9,905 nucleotides of DNA, taken from Candidatus Hydrogenedentota bacterium (lineage in GTDB: Bacteria > Hydrogenedentota > Hydrogenedentia > Hydrogenedentales > CAITNO01). The notes under the pieces are model-generated. The model was not told where the DNA came from. It ran no database searches and saw nothing but the letters and a program-made list of their open reading frames with translations. Positions 1-6,549 of the stretch are shown one piece after another. Position numbers and translations under genes: made by a program. The stretch is taken from NCBI GenBank assembly GCA_007124105.1, contig SLFT01000029.1, forward strand, positions 1 through 9,905, in the 5' to 3' direction. Within the stretch, counting starts at the first letter, position 1. Each line of letters opens with the position of its first letter.

Positions 1-575
1 CGGTCGACAGTTTCAACACTGGCTACCCCTACACCATGACGCCGCTGCCCATCGCCTTTCCCGACGACAGTAACACCTATAACCTCGCCAGCGACACAAC
101 CCGGCAGTTCCAATGGATGATAGGTTCGTCGCTGCTTGCGGCGCCGCTGCTGCATAAAAACTACGACAAAACCAATCTGATGAATATCTATCTGCCTCAA
201 GGCCGCTGGATTCTGTTTGGCGCCGGAGAAGTTTTCGAGGGCCCACAAACATTAACAGACTTCACCATGCCTTTGGATCAGGCGCCGGTTTTTGTAGGTG
301 GAAAAGGAATTCTGCTGTTGCGCGACCTCAAGGATGACCATCTGTATGCAGAAGTCTATTCCGTATCCAAGGATGATCAAAAAGCATCCTTTTATCTCAA
401 GGGCGACGGGAACGTCATCACCATAGAAAATAGGCTGAAAGGCGATGGAATCACAAACGCCTTCGTAAGAGATGAGACAAACGGAAAAACAATCCCGCAC
501 AGGCTTGATGAAAAACGAAACGCCGTTGTCTTTATACCTGAAGTGAATCGAATCTATACGGTTTTTTGCAACTGA
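1..575 (+). CDS. Glycoside hydrolase family 31 enzyme, C-terminal part (5' end outside window)
   Basis: The reading frame is open from the left edge (first full codon at base 3) to TGA at 573-575. It begins FNTGYPYTMTPLPIAFPDD, followed by a GSSLLAAPLL segment, then YLPQGRW, then a FGAGEVFEGPQTL segment and APVFVGGKGILL. This succession is characteristic of the end of the (beta/alpha)8 barrel and the proximal C-terminal beta-sandwich of family 31 glycosidases (alpha-glucosidase/alpha-xylosidase group). The last ~80 residues would be the distal C-terminal beta domain, poorly conserved in the family. The catalytic aspartates lie upstream of the window, so substrate specificity cannot be assigned. 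Family members hydrolyse alpha-linked sugars by a retaining mechanism. The 3' half is visibly richer in A and T than the genes to the right. No strong terminator follows the stop; only a weak GAAG/CTTC stem is seen near 585-597. Confidence 0.85.
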   Translation, partial: VDSFNTGYPYTMTPLPIAFPDDSNTYNLASDTTRQFQWMIGSSLLAAPLLHKNYDKTNLMNIYLPQGRWILFGAGEVFEGPQTLTDFTMPLDQAPVFVGGKGILLLRDLKDDHLYAEVYSVSKDDQKASFYLKGDGNVITIENRLKGDGITNAFVRDETNGKTIPHRLDEKRNAVVFIPEVNRIYTVFCN

Positions 576-958
576 TATTCGAAGTTTTTCTTCACGGAAT
601 TCTCTTGTGTCGTCATCCATAGTTTTCATCCACACCTGACATGGTGACTTATTGTATCAGAGATAGATGAATGAGGTGCAGAATCGCAAAGATTATTACT
701 GCTTGGATTTATGTCGTTGGTTCAATTTTATGGTTCTTTTCCCGGGCATTGTAATAATCCTGTGACCTCTTGCCTAAAGGACAAGAGACCGCCGAATATT
801 CCTTTTCTAACAGGAAGGATTTTATGATCTTATCAACTGCTGGAGCATGTAGAATTCGTCTCACATTAGCGTGTAATGCTACACTCCATGCTACACACAT
901 CTTTTTAACGCAAAAAAGCCAGCAACTTGTGATCGTAAATTTTTGGAATATAATGTTT
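576..958. other. AT-rich intergenic stretch, no credible gene
   Basis: This stretch separates the glycosidase stop from the 3' end of the tRNA-Arg gene. Frames open here are short, start without a ribosome binding site, and have no family resemblance I recognise. It contains a hairpin (CTCTTG at 767-772 with CAAGAG at 782-787) with no following T run, and a short direct repeat ATGCTACAC at 876-884 and 888-896. The base composition is visibly more AT-rich than the rest of the window, which would fit decayed or acquired DNA. I see no integrase, transposase or insertion-sequence end. Confidence 0.5.
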
Positions 959-1034
959 TGGCGCGCCCAGCAGGACTCGAACCTGCGGCCTCTTGCTCAG
1001 GAGCAAGCGCTCTATCCAACTGAGCTATGGGCGC
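959..1034 (-). tRNA. tRNA-Arg (anticodon CCT), anticodon loop one base short
   Basis: Read on the minus strand, a full cloverleaf is present: acceptor GCGCCCA/TGGGCGC, D stem GCTC/GAGC, T arm GCAGG-TTCGAGT-CCTGC, discriminator G, and an encoded CCA (959-961). The anticodon arm reads CTTGC-TCCTGA-GCAAG. The five-pair stem is perfect but the loop has six bases instead of seven, with U33 directly followed by CCU; the base normally at position 32 is missing. Opening the last C-G pair would give a four-pair stem and an eight-base loop instead. The anticodon CCU reads AGG arginine codons. A possible -10 box (CATAAT on the minus strand, 1045-1050) lies just upstream, without a good -35. The gene sits between an AT-rich stretch and remnants of a type I restriction system. 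It could be functional, a pseudo-tRNA, or affected by a one-base sequencing error. Confidence 0.85.
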
Positions 1035-1162
1035 CTCTGTTTGTATTATGCTACCACAGCGGATAGGTTCTTGTGGCGCTGTGTCAGACCGCTTTGCATT
1101 TTCGGGTGGCGTTATGGAACACTTGCGGCAGGTTGATGAACGATGAGTTGAAAGGCGTAATG

Positions 1163-1396
1163 ATGATAACGGTACTGTTGCTTGTAATGTTGGCGACCGG
1201 CGTTGTGGCTGCGGCGGATGTGACGACCTTTCCTGTGCCCGACGCGGCTCCCGATTCGCCATACACGGTTGTCGTGGATGGTGTTGCCGTGCCGGTGGAA
1301 AAGTGCGGGGTGGTGTTGCCGGTGTATTATGCGCGGGTGGTGGTGTCGGGCGCGCATCCAACCTATTGTGGATGTCTGCCGATAGTTCAAGGGTGA
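1163..1396 (+). pseudogene. N-terminal remnant of a secreted protein (signal peptide plus start of mature part)
   Basis: The frame starts at ATG 1163, with AAAGG ending 7 bases upstream; ATG 1160 and ATG 1136 are in-frame alternatives. The first ~20 residues are a clear signal peptide: a hydrophobic core (MITVLLLVMLATGVVAAA) and a likely cleavage after the alanines, before DVTTFPVPDAAP. The mature part begins with a -SPYTVVVDGVAVPVEKCG- pattern like the N-terminal strand of some secreted carbohydrate-active proteins; this resemblance is from memory and weak. The coherent part ends at about 1350, where the DNA starts to match an hsdM reading frame in another phase. The remaining codons to TGA 1394-1396 are therefore probably read-through into foreign sequence. 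I interpret it as a gene cut off by recombination. A genuine 77-residue secreted peptide is possible but less likely. Confidence 0.5.
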
Positions 1397-1682
1397 GGAC
1401 GGGTTCGCCAAGGTGGTCGCCAATAGCGAGATTCAGGAGAAAGGCGGCAACCTCAGCATTCCCCTTTACGCGCGCCTGGAAAGCGCGTCGGGTATAATGG
1501 CCGCAGAAGACCACGGCGTCTACCATGCCAATAATCTGAAGCAGGCCATTGCAGAATGGCAGCAGAGAGCGACAGGGTTGCGGCAGTCCATGGAAGACCT
1601 ATTTGAGATGCTTGAAAAAGGCGGTCCGCAGATAACACAGAGTCCCGCAGATGCACAATCTTCCGTAGGAGACAAGAAATGA
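1353..1682 (+). pseudogene. hsdM: C-terminal remnant of type I restriction-modification methylase HsdM, with internal amber codon
   Basis: Read in the frame that ends at TGA 1680-1682, the DNA gives RIQPIVDVCR, a TAG stop (1383-1385), then FKGEDGFAKVVANSEI and GGNLSIPLYAR. This matches the C-terminal signature of HsdM subunits (pattern IQ-IVD-x-FK-x-EDGFAKVV-x-EI-x-NLNIP-YV), which follows the N6-adenine methylase domain. The remaining ~65 residues are a helical tail (LKQAIAEWQQRATGLRQSM). The methylase catalytic domain (NPPY) is absent, so only about the last fifth of a normal ~500-residue protein remains. The stop sits where a glutamine codon would fit; CAG to TAG is a single transition. 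The end overlaps the next start as ATGA, the usual translational coupling of an intact operon, so this end was inherited together with its downstream neighbour. Confidence 0.75.
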
Positions 1683-1894
1683 GCGAACGGAACAATAACC
1701 ATCCCGGCCCAGACTACGCGCAACTACTCGCGGAGGTGAAAGCGCGCGTCCGCTCGGCGCAATACGCCGCGCTGAAAGCGGTCAATACCGAACTGGTCGG
1801 ACTGTATTGGGATATCGGCTGGATGATCGCCGAACGTCAGGAAAAGGCCGAGTGGGGCAGGGCAGTCGTGGAAAATCTGTCCGATGATATGTAG
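1679..1894 (+). pseudogene. N-terminal remnant of a DUF1016/YhcG-type PDDEXK-nuclease-family protein
   Basis: ATG 1679 overlaps the hsdM stop (ATGA) and has a good ribosome binding site (AGGAG, 7 bases upstream). The 71-residue product contains YAQLLAEVKARVRSAQYAAL, then AVNTELVGLYWDIGWMIAER, then WGRAVVENLSDDM. This is the conserved N-terminal helical domain of DUF1016 proteins. Intact members are about 350 residues, with a PDDEXK nuclease-like domain in the C-terminal half, and are often found next to type I restriction genes. Here the frame stops at TAG 1892-1894, before the usual -GFSxxNLxxMRxF- segment, and I find no continuation in the other frames before mtaB begins on the opposite strand. 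The 5' end is intact, so a short peptide may still be made, but nuclease function is lost. Confidence 0.7.
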
Positions 1895-1959
1895 AACTGG
1901 TAAAAAATGGTCGTACAGCCCGGGTTAAGCGCCAACATGGCAGCCACCAAAAAAGATGT

Positions 1960-3276
1960 TCAGGTTTGTCCTTGTTTCACTTCGCAAGGCGCAGCCAGTT
2001 CGCCCTTTAGATACATTTCCTCGAGGGACGTTATGCGCGCGCGGATGCGTGTGTTCGTCAGTGCATGGTGGTGGGAAACCGCGACTTTGAGGTAGTTGCC
2101 TGTGTGCCCTGTCCACAGGCCGTCTTGTTGGCTTTCGAACAACACTTCCATCTCGCGTCCGAGCCATTGTTGTTGAAAGGCGCGTCCTTTTTCGCGACCA
2201 AGCGCGCGCAATTGCATACTGCGCCTGTGCATGGTTTCCCTGGCGACTTTGTCCGGCAGGCGCGCGGCGGCAACCTGGGGCCGCTCGCTGTATTGGAATA
2301 CGTGCAGATACTGGAGCGGACTTTCCCTGATAAGATCGCATGTGGCGGCAAAGTCCTCCTCCGTTTCACCCGGGAAACCGACCATGACGTCCGCGCCCAT
2401 GCCGATGCCCGGCGCCGCCGCCGCCGCATGGGCCAAAAACGCGCTGTAGTCCGCCGGCGTGTATGGTCTTCCCATGGCGCGCAGCACCTTTTCGGAACCC
2501 GATTGCAGCGGAATATGTAAATGCGGCGCCAGTGCGTGATCGTCGGTGGCCATGCGCGGCAACAACGCGTACGGGACTGTATTGAGTTCTATTGACGAGA
2601 TGCGGATGCGCGGCCTGGGACGGAGCGCGTCAAGGGCGTCCACCAGCTGTACGATGTCCCGGTCGCCATCCTGGTACATCCCGAGATTGACGCCAGTGAG
2701 CACAAGTTCCTGTGCGCCCCTGTGAACCAGCGCCGCCGCCTCGGCGCGCGCGTCGTCGAAGCGGCGCGACCGGGAACGCCCCCGCGCGAAGGGGACATAA
2801 CAATAGGTACACATGGTGTCGCACCCGTCCTGAATCTTTACGTTGACGCGCCGCGTGATGGGCGGCCCGTCATCAGCGAAAGGCAGCGTGAACATCTCAG
2901 GCGCCGGCCGATCCCGCGCCACAGTGGGTTTGCCTCTTTCAAGGGATGCAAGATAGGCGGGCAATGCCATTTTGGCGTCATTGCCGAGGACCACGTCCAC
3001 GCCGTCCATTGCGGCAATGGTTGCGCCTTCGGTCTGAGCGTAACAGCCGATGACAACCGTAACCGCGCCGGGATTCTGACGGGTAAAGCGGCGAATCATC
3101 TTGCGCGATTTTGCTTCGGCTTCCGTTGTCACCACACAGGTGTGGATGATCCCGAGGTCGGCCTGGTTGCCGAAGGCCGTCAGACCATAGCCCGCTTCGC
3201 GCAGCTGGTCTTCAATAAGCCGCGTTTCCGCCTGGTTTACGCGACAGCCGAGCGTATATATGCAGGCGGTCTTCAT
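1960..3276 (-). CDS. mtaB: tRNA (t6A37) methylthiotransferase MtaB
   Basis: A 438-residue radical-SAM methylthiotransferase. It converts t6A at position 37 of ANN-reading tRNAs to ms2t6A in the cytosol, using two [4Fe-4S] clusters and S-adenosylmethionine. The N-terminal domain carries cluster cysteines Cys11 (TLGCRVNQAE), Cys47 (HTCVVT) and Cys78 (IGCYAQ). The radical-SAM motif is Cys152/156/159 (GCDTMCTYCYVPFARGRSRSR), which is the MtaB form and not that of MiaB or RimO. A TRAM RNA-binding domain occupies about residues 378-436. ATG 3276 is preferred because MKTACIYTLGC is where family members begin; an upstream in-frame ATG at 3333 would overlap pepA and add 19 residues unlike the family. 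The Shine-Dalgarno is weak. pepA ends 23 bases upstream, so this is probably the third gene of a miaB-pepA-mtaB transcript. One oddity is His45, where the family usually has Asn (NTC). Confidence 0.92.
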   Translation of the reverse strand: MKTACIYTLGCRVNQAETRLIEDQLREAGYGLTAFGNQADLGIIHTCVVTTEAEAKSRKMIRRFTRQNPGAVTVVIGCYAQTEGATIAAMDGVDVVLGNDAKMALPAYLASLERGKPTVARDRPAPEMFTLPFADDGPPITRRVNVKIQDGCDTMCTYCYVPFARGRSRSRRFDDARAEAAALVHRGAQELVLTGVNLGMYQDGDRDIVQLVDALDALRPRPRIRISSIELNTVPYALLPRMATDDHALAPHLHIPLQSGSEKVLRAMGRPYTPADYSAFLAHAAAAAPGIGMGADVMVGFPGETEEDFAATCDLIRESPLQYLHVFQYSERPQVAAARLPDKVARETMHRRSMQLRALGREKGRAFQQQWLGREMEVLFESQQDGLWTGHTGNYLKVAVSHHHALTNTRIRARITSLEEMYLKGELAAPCEVKQGQT

Positions 3277-3299
3277 CTTCGGGACATCCGGGGACAAAG

Positions 3300-4829
3300 T
3301 CACGTTGCCGTTTCCGCCTGGTTCAGCAGCCACCGGGTGAACAGGCGCACGCCATAGCCGGTGGCGTGTTTGCTGTTAAGATAAGACACGTTTTTAACGC
3401 CCCAGGCCGTGCCCGCAATATCAATATGCGCCCAGGGCGTATCGCCCACAAACTGCTTCAAGAACGCAGCGGCCGTCACGGTGCCCGCTTCGCGGTCCGG
3501 ACCGATGTTGCTGAGGTCGGCGTGGTTGCCTTCCATCATCTTTTCGTATTCCTCCCATAGCGGGAGCCGCCACAGCCGTTCGCCGGTTTCCCGGCCCGCT
3601 TCAATCAATTGATCAATAGCCGCGTCGTCGGTTCCAAGCACGGCCGCGGCGCAGTGTCCCAGCGCGATGATGACGGCGCCGGTCAACGTGGCGATATCCA
3701 CGATACAGTCGGGCTTGTAATGGTCCACTGTGTACGCCATGGCGTCCGCTAGAATCAAGCGCCCTTCGGCGTCCGTGTTATGCACTTCGATGGTTTTGCC
3801 GTTGTAGGCGCGCACTATGTCGCCGGGCGTCTGGGCCTTGCCGTCGGGCATGTTCATCACGGTGGGCGCCACGCCGACGACATTGATTGCGGGCTTGAGG
3901 TGCGTCAACACCATCATGGTGCATAATACCGCCGCGGCGCCGCACATATCGTATTTCATCTCGTGCATTTTCGATCCGGGCTTCAGCGATATGCCGCCGC
4001 TGTCGAAGGTGACGCCTTTGCCAACCAGCGCGATGGTGCGTTTCGCGTCCGGGTGACGATAGTCGAGAAAGATTAGTTTGGGCGGTTCCTCGCTGCCGTG
4101 GGCCACACCGAGCAATGCGTTCATGCCCAGTTCCGCCATCTTCTCGTGATCAAACACCGTGCAACTGCACTGTGAATCTTCGACGTTTGCAATCTCTTCT
4201 GCGGCCAGGGCCAATATGCCCGGCGTCATGTCGTTGGCGGCGGTATTCGCAAAATGCCGCGCCCCGTTCGTTGCCAGCGACACCAGCGCGGCAGTTTGAC
4301 ATTCGGCGCCCAGCGCTTCGAGAGCAACATCGGCGGCGGCGATGATGGTAATTTCGGAAACGGGCGTCGGCGCTTCGTCTGCTTCAGTTTTTTTGTAGGT
4401 GTCGAAAACGTACTGGCCGAGATTCACGCCCTCGACAAAAGCTGCCGCGGGCGCTTCGCTGAACGCCGTGACGTCAAGGTACAGATGACGCACCCGGTGT
4501 CGGCCAAATGTTGCCACCGCCGCGCCGGCGGCGCGACGCATGGTCTCCGCGTCAAGCGTCTCGCGTTTGCCAAGCCCAAGCACCAGCACGCCTTTATAAG
4601 CCCGCGAAGGGGTGGGCAGATAATAACAGGTTTTGGCTTTGCCCGTGATTATCTCCTTGTCTATCAACGCCTGCAAGATCACCTCGTCCTCTTCGGCCAG
4701 TGCAGCGCTGTTCAAGGGAAACTCTCTGTGGTACGCGGGAACAACCAGGCAGGTCTCGCCGTCTTCAAAGGCCAGTTCATCCGCCTTTACCACGTTGATC
4801 ATTGTAATCATGTCTGTCTTCATTTTCAT
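3300..4829 (-). CDS. pepA: Leucyl aminopeptidase, M17 family (cytosol aminopeptidase)
   Basis: A 509-residue protein of normal M17 length. It removes N-terminal residues, preferably leucine, from cytosolic peptides using two metal ions, and normally acts as a hexamer. The metal and active-site residues are all present and spaced as in the E. coli enzyme: Lys271 and Asp276 in VGKGVTFDSGGISLKPG, Asp294 in MKYDMCG, and Asp353, Glu355 and Arg357 in the signature NTDAEGRLILADA. The N-terminal third is the divergent M17 N-domain. ATG 4829 was chosen because AAAGGA stands 8 bases upstream; the longer frame to 4883 would add an arginine-rich extension overlapping miaB. The gene lies 38 bases after miaB and 23 before mtaB, in the same direction, so co-transcription is likely. 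Some PepA proteins also bind DNA (XerC/D recombination, carAB control); nothing here shows whether this one does. Confidence 0.93.
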   Translation of the reverse strand: MKMKTDMITMINVVKADELAFEDGETCLVVPAYHREFPLNSAALAEEDEVILQALIDKEIITGKAKTCYYLPTPSRAYKGVLVLGLGKRETLDAETMRRAAGAAVATFGRHRVRHLYLDVTAFSEAPAAAFVEGVNLGQYVFDTYKKTEADEAPTPVSEITIIAAADVALEALGAECQTAALVSLATNGARHFANTAANDMTPGILALAAEEIANVEDSQCSCTVFDHEKMAELGMNALLGVAHGSEEPPKLIFLDYRHPDAKRTIALVGKGVTFDSGGISLKPGSKMHEMKYDMCGAAAVLCTMMVLTHLKPAINVVGVAPTVMNMPDGKAQTPGDIVRAYNGKTIEVHNTDAEGRLILADAMAYTVDHYKPDCIVDIATLTGAVIIALGHCAAAVLGTDDAAIDQLIEAGRETGERLWRLPLWEEYEKMMEGNHADLSNIGPDREAGTVTAAAFLKQFVGDTPWAHIDIAGTAWGVKNVSYLNSKHATGYGVRLFTRWLLNQAETAT

Positions 4830-4867
4830 CAGGGAAATCCTTTCTCTGGTTATTGGGCATATCCGTT

Positions 4868-6214
4868 TCAGCCGACGGCGCACACGGGTTGTTCCACGCG
4901 GCCTTCAAGCCAATGTCCTCGAAAGCCGGTGACCCGCGCACGTACCATAGCGCCGACTTGCAGGGACGCGCCAGACACCGTGATGGCGCGATAGCCCGCG
5001 GTGCGACCGTTCATCTGTCCCGGTTCCCGTGGATGCGGGCCTTCAAGCAGCACTTCCTGTATGGAACCGGTCAACGCCTGTTGTTGCTCTGCATTGATGC
5101 GTTCCTGTGTTGCAATGACGCGAGCCAGCCGCTCGTTTTTTATTGCGCGGGGTACATCATCGTTTAGTTGCGCCGCCACAGTGCCGGGCCGCGGCGAATA
5201 CTTGAAGGGAAACACCTGGCTGAAGCGCACTTGTTCCAGCACCCGCATGGTCTGTTCGAAATCGGCGTCCGTCTCGCCTGGAAACCCTACGATCAAGTCC
5301 GCGCTAATTTCAATATCCGGCACAACGCGGCGCAGATAGTCGGTTTTATCGAGATACTCGGCGCGGGTATGCCGTCGGCGCATGGCCTTCAGAACGTTGT
5401 CGGAACCCGCCTGAAAGGGCAAGTGTACGTGCGAGCACAGCGAGGGCCGCGACGCCATCAGGTCGGACAAGGCATTGGTCCAGTCGCGGGGGTGCGGCGA
5501 GGTAAAGCGTACCCGCGCCAGTCCCTCCAAACTGGAGACGTCGTCCAGCAATTCGAGGAAACCATAGTCGGCGTTTGCGCGATAGGCATTGACGTTCTGG
5601 CCGAGCAGCCATAATTCACGGGCGCCCTTTGTTATCATGGCGCGCGCCTCGCGCAGGATGCCCTCTGGCGAACGCGACACCTCGCGGCCGCGGGTTTGCG
5701 GGACAATGCAAAACGAACAGTGGTTGTTGCATCCCTTGGTTATGGCGATGTATGCGCGGATGCCTTCGACATGGTCGCGGTCAATCCATTGTTCCGGCAC
5801 AAATTCACGAACCGGCCCGTCCCAAGGCTGCCATTCGGTGCGACACAAGCGCTCACCGCGCTTAACAGCGTCCAGCAATTCCGGCAGCGCAAATAAGTTG
5901 TCCGGACCAAACACCAAGTCCACCAACGGCTCCCGGTCAAGCAATGCCTGCCCCTCCTGCTGCGCCACACATCCCGCCACCCCTACGATCAACGCCGGGT
6001 TGCGCCGCTTCAACGGACGCAACGTTCCCAGAAAGCTGTAGACTTTATTTTCGGGGTTGGCGCGCACGGAACAGGTGTTCACCAGTATCAAGTCCGCCGC
6101 GTCAGGCGTATCCGCAGGCGCATAGCCCCGAACGTCAAGCATGGACAGCATCCGTTGCGTGTCATGCTCGTTCATCTGACAGCCATAGGTTTTAATGAAG
6201 ACCTGTTTGTTCAT
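4868..6214 (-). CDS. miaB: tRNA-2-methylthio-N6-dimethylallyladenosine synthase MiaB
   Basis: A 448-residue radical-SAM enzyme that adds a methylthio group to i6A at position 37 of tRNAs reading UNN codons. The N-terminal cluster cysteines are Cys12 (KTYGCQMNEHD), Cys48 (VNTCSVR) and Cys82 (GVAGCVAQ). The radical-SAM cysteines are 162/166/169 in GCNNHCSFCIVPQTRGREVSR, the diagnostic MiaB form. A conserved GQNVNAY segment and a C-terminal TRAM domain (about residues 382-444) follow. ATG 6214 gives MNKQVFIKTYGCQMN, the typical family start. The Shine-Dalgarno is poor. An exact TATAAT -10 box lies about 40 bases upstream (6256-6261). It is the first gene of the probable miaB-pepA-mtaB operon and lies about 200 bases after the tRNA-Thr gene in the same direction. 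Confidence 0.95.
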   Translation of the reverse strand: MNKQVFIKTYGCQMNEHDTQRMLSMLDVRGYAPADTPDAADLILVNTCSVRANPENKVYSFLGTLRPLKRRNPALIVGVAGCVAQQEGQALLDREPLVDLVFGPDNLFALPELLDAVKRGERLCRTEWQPWDGPVREFVPEQWIDRDHVEGIRAYIAITKGCNNHCSFCIVPQTRGREVSRSPEGILREARAMITKGARELWLLGQNVNAYRANADYGFLELLDDVSSLEGLARVRFTSPHPRDWTNALSDLMASRPSLCSHVHLPFQAGSDNVLKAMRRRHTRAEYLDKTDYLRRVVPDIEISADLIVGFPGETDADFEQTMRVLEQVRFSQVFPFKYSPRPGTVAAQLNDDVPRAIKNERLARVIATQERINAEQQQALTGSIQEVLLEGPHPREPGQMNGRTAGYRAITVSGASLQVGAMVRARVTGFRGHWLEGRVEQPVCAVG

Positions 6215-6255
6215 TGTTTCAGTGCTCTGGCAGGGGTATTCCGAATAGGGGCTGT

Positions 6256-6261
6256 ATTATA
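6256..6261 (-). promoter_or_regulatory. Putative -10 box of the miaB-pepA-mtaB promoter
   Basis: The minus strand reads TATAAT here, an exact sigma70 -10 consensus. Its distance from the miaB start would give a leader of roughly 35 bases. At 16-18 bases upstream the best -35 candidate is GCGCCA (three of six matches), so the promoter is either weak, activator-dependent, or a chance match. Assignment rests on the -10 match and its position in the gap between tRNA-Thr and miaB. Confidence 0.4.
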
Positions 6262-6410
6262 AAGGATGCAGCCGGCTTGGCGCATCCACTGAAAAAACAG
6301 AGCACAAGAACGCCAGAACACGGGGCAATACGATAAACCCGGGGTGTTAACGGCGACCTTTTTTTCGTGGTCCTGGTGCGGATGCGGGCTGCGGCGCTAA
6401 ACAGTTCCAA

Positions 6411-6421
6411 GAAAAGAAAAA
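6411..6421 (-). terminator. U-rich tract directly after tRNA-Thr
   Basis: On the minus strand the encoded CCA of tRNA-Thr is followed at once by TTTTTCTTTTC. Such a tract after the folded tRNA could end transcription or serve as the 3' trailer for processing. There is no separate hairpin before it, so read-through toward miaB cannot be excluded. Confidence 0.3.
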
Positions 6422-6497
6422 TGGAGCTGGAACGGGGAGTCGAACCCCGGACCTCGTCATTACGAGTGACGCGCTCTACCAGCTGAGCTATTCCAGC
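6422..6497 (-). tRNA. tRNA-Thr (anticodon CGT)
   Basis: A complete 76-base cloverleaf on the minus strand: acceptor GCTGGAA/TTCCAGC, D stem GCTC/GAGC, anticodon arm CGTCA-CTCGTAA-TGACG, T arm CGGGG-TTCGACT-CCCCG, discriminator T, and genomic CCA at 6422-6424. Anticodon CGU at positions 34-36 reads ACG threonine codons. A37 follows the anticodon, as expected for a t6A-modified threonine tRNA. All stems are fully paired. It has its own promoter upstream (6550-6579) and stands alone, not in a tRNA cluster. Confidence 0.97.
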
Positions 6498-6509
6498 CCC
6501 GGAGGGGAT

Positions 6510-6543
6510 GGTAAGATTGCAGCGTTTTGGGCTGCCTCTTACC
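6510..6543 (-). repeat. Hairpin in the tRNA-Thr leader
   Basis: GGTAAGA (6510-6516) pairs with TCTTACC (6537-6543), and inside it GCAGC (6519-6523) pairs with GCTGC (6531-6535), with a 2x1 internal bulge and a 7-base loop. There is no T run on either side, so it does not look like an intrinsic terminator. Its outer edge falls at the start site expected from the upstream promoter. The tRNA precursor would therefore begin with this stem-loop, possibly as a 5' stabiliser or processing signal. Confidence 0.5.
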
Positions 6544-6549
6544 GGATGT

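Noticed and set aside
252..635. 127-codon minus-strand frame over the glycosidase end
   Set aside because: It is antisense to a recognised family 31 C-terminus, with no family resemblance and no plausible start signal.
767..787. Hairpin CTCTTG...CAAGAG as a terminator for the glycosidase or tRNA-Arg
   Set aside because: No T run follows on either strand and it is distant from both genes.
959..983. tRNA-Arg 3' end as an attachment site for the restriction island
   Set aside because: I found no second copy of the tRNA 3' sequence in the window and no integrase; the remnants also lie on the 5' side of the tRNA, which is not the usual integration side.
770..1066. Open frame on the plus strand across the tRNA-Arg gene (ends QQDSNLRP, then PTELWAP)
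   Set aside because: The QQDSNLRP/PTELWAP text is the well-known translation of an antisense tRNA; the start has no ribosome binding site.
4254..4994. 246-codon plus-strand frame over pepA/miaB
   Set aside because: It is antisense to two firmly identified genes; long opposite-strand frames are expected at this GC level.
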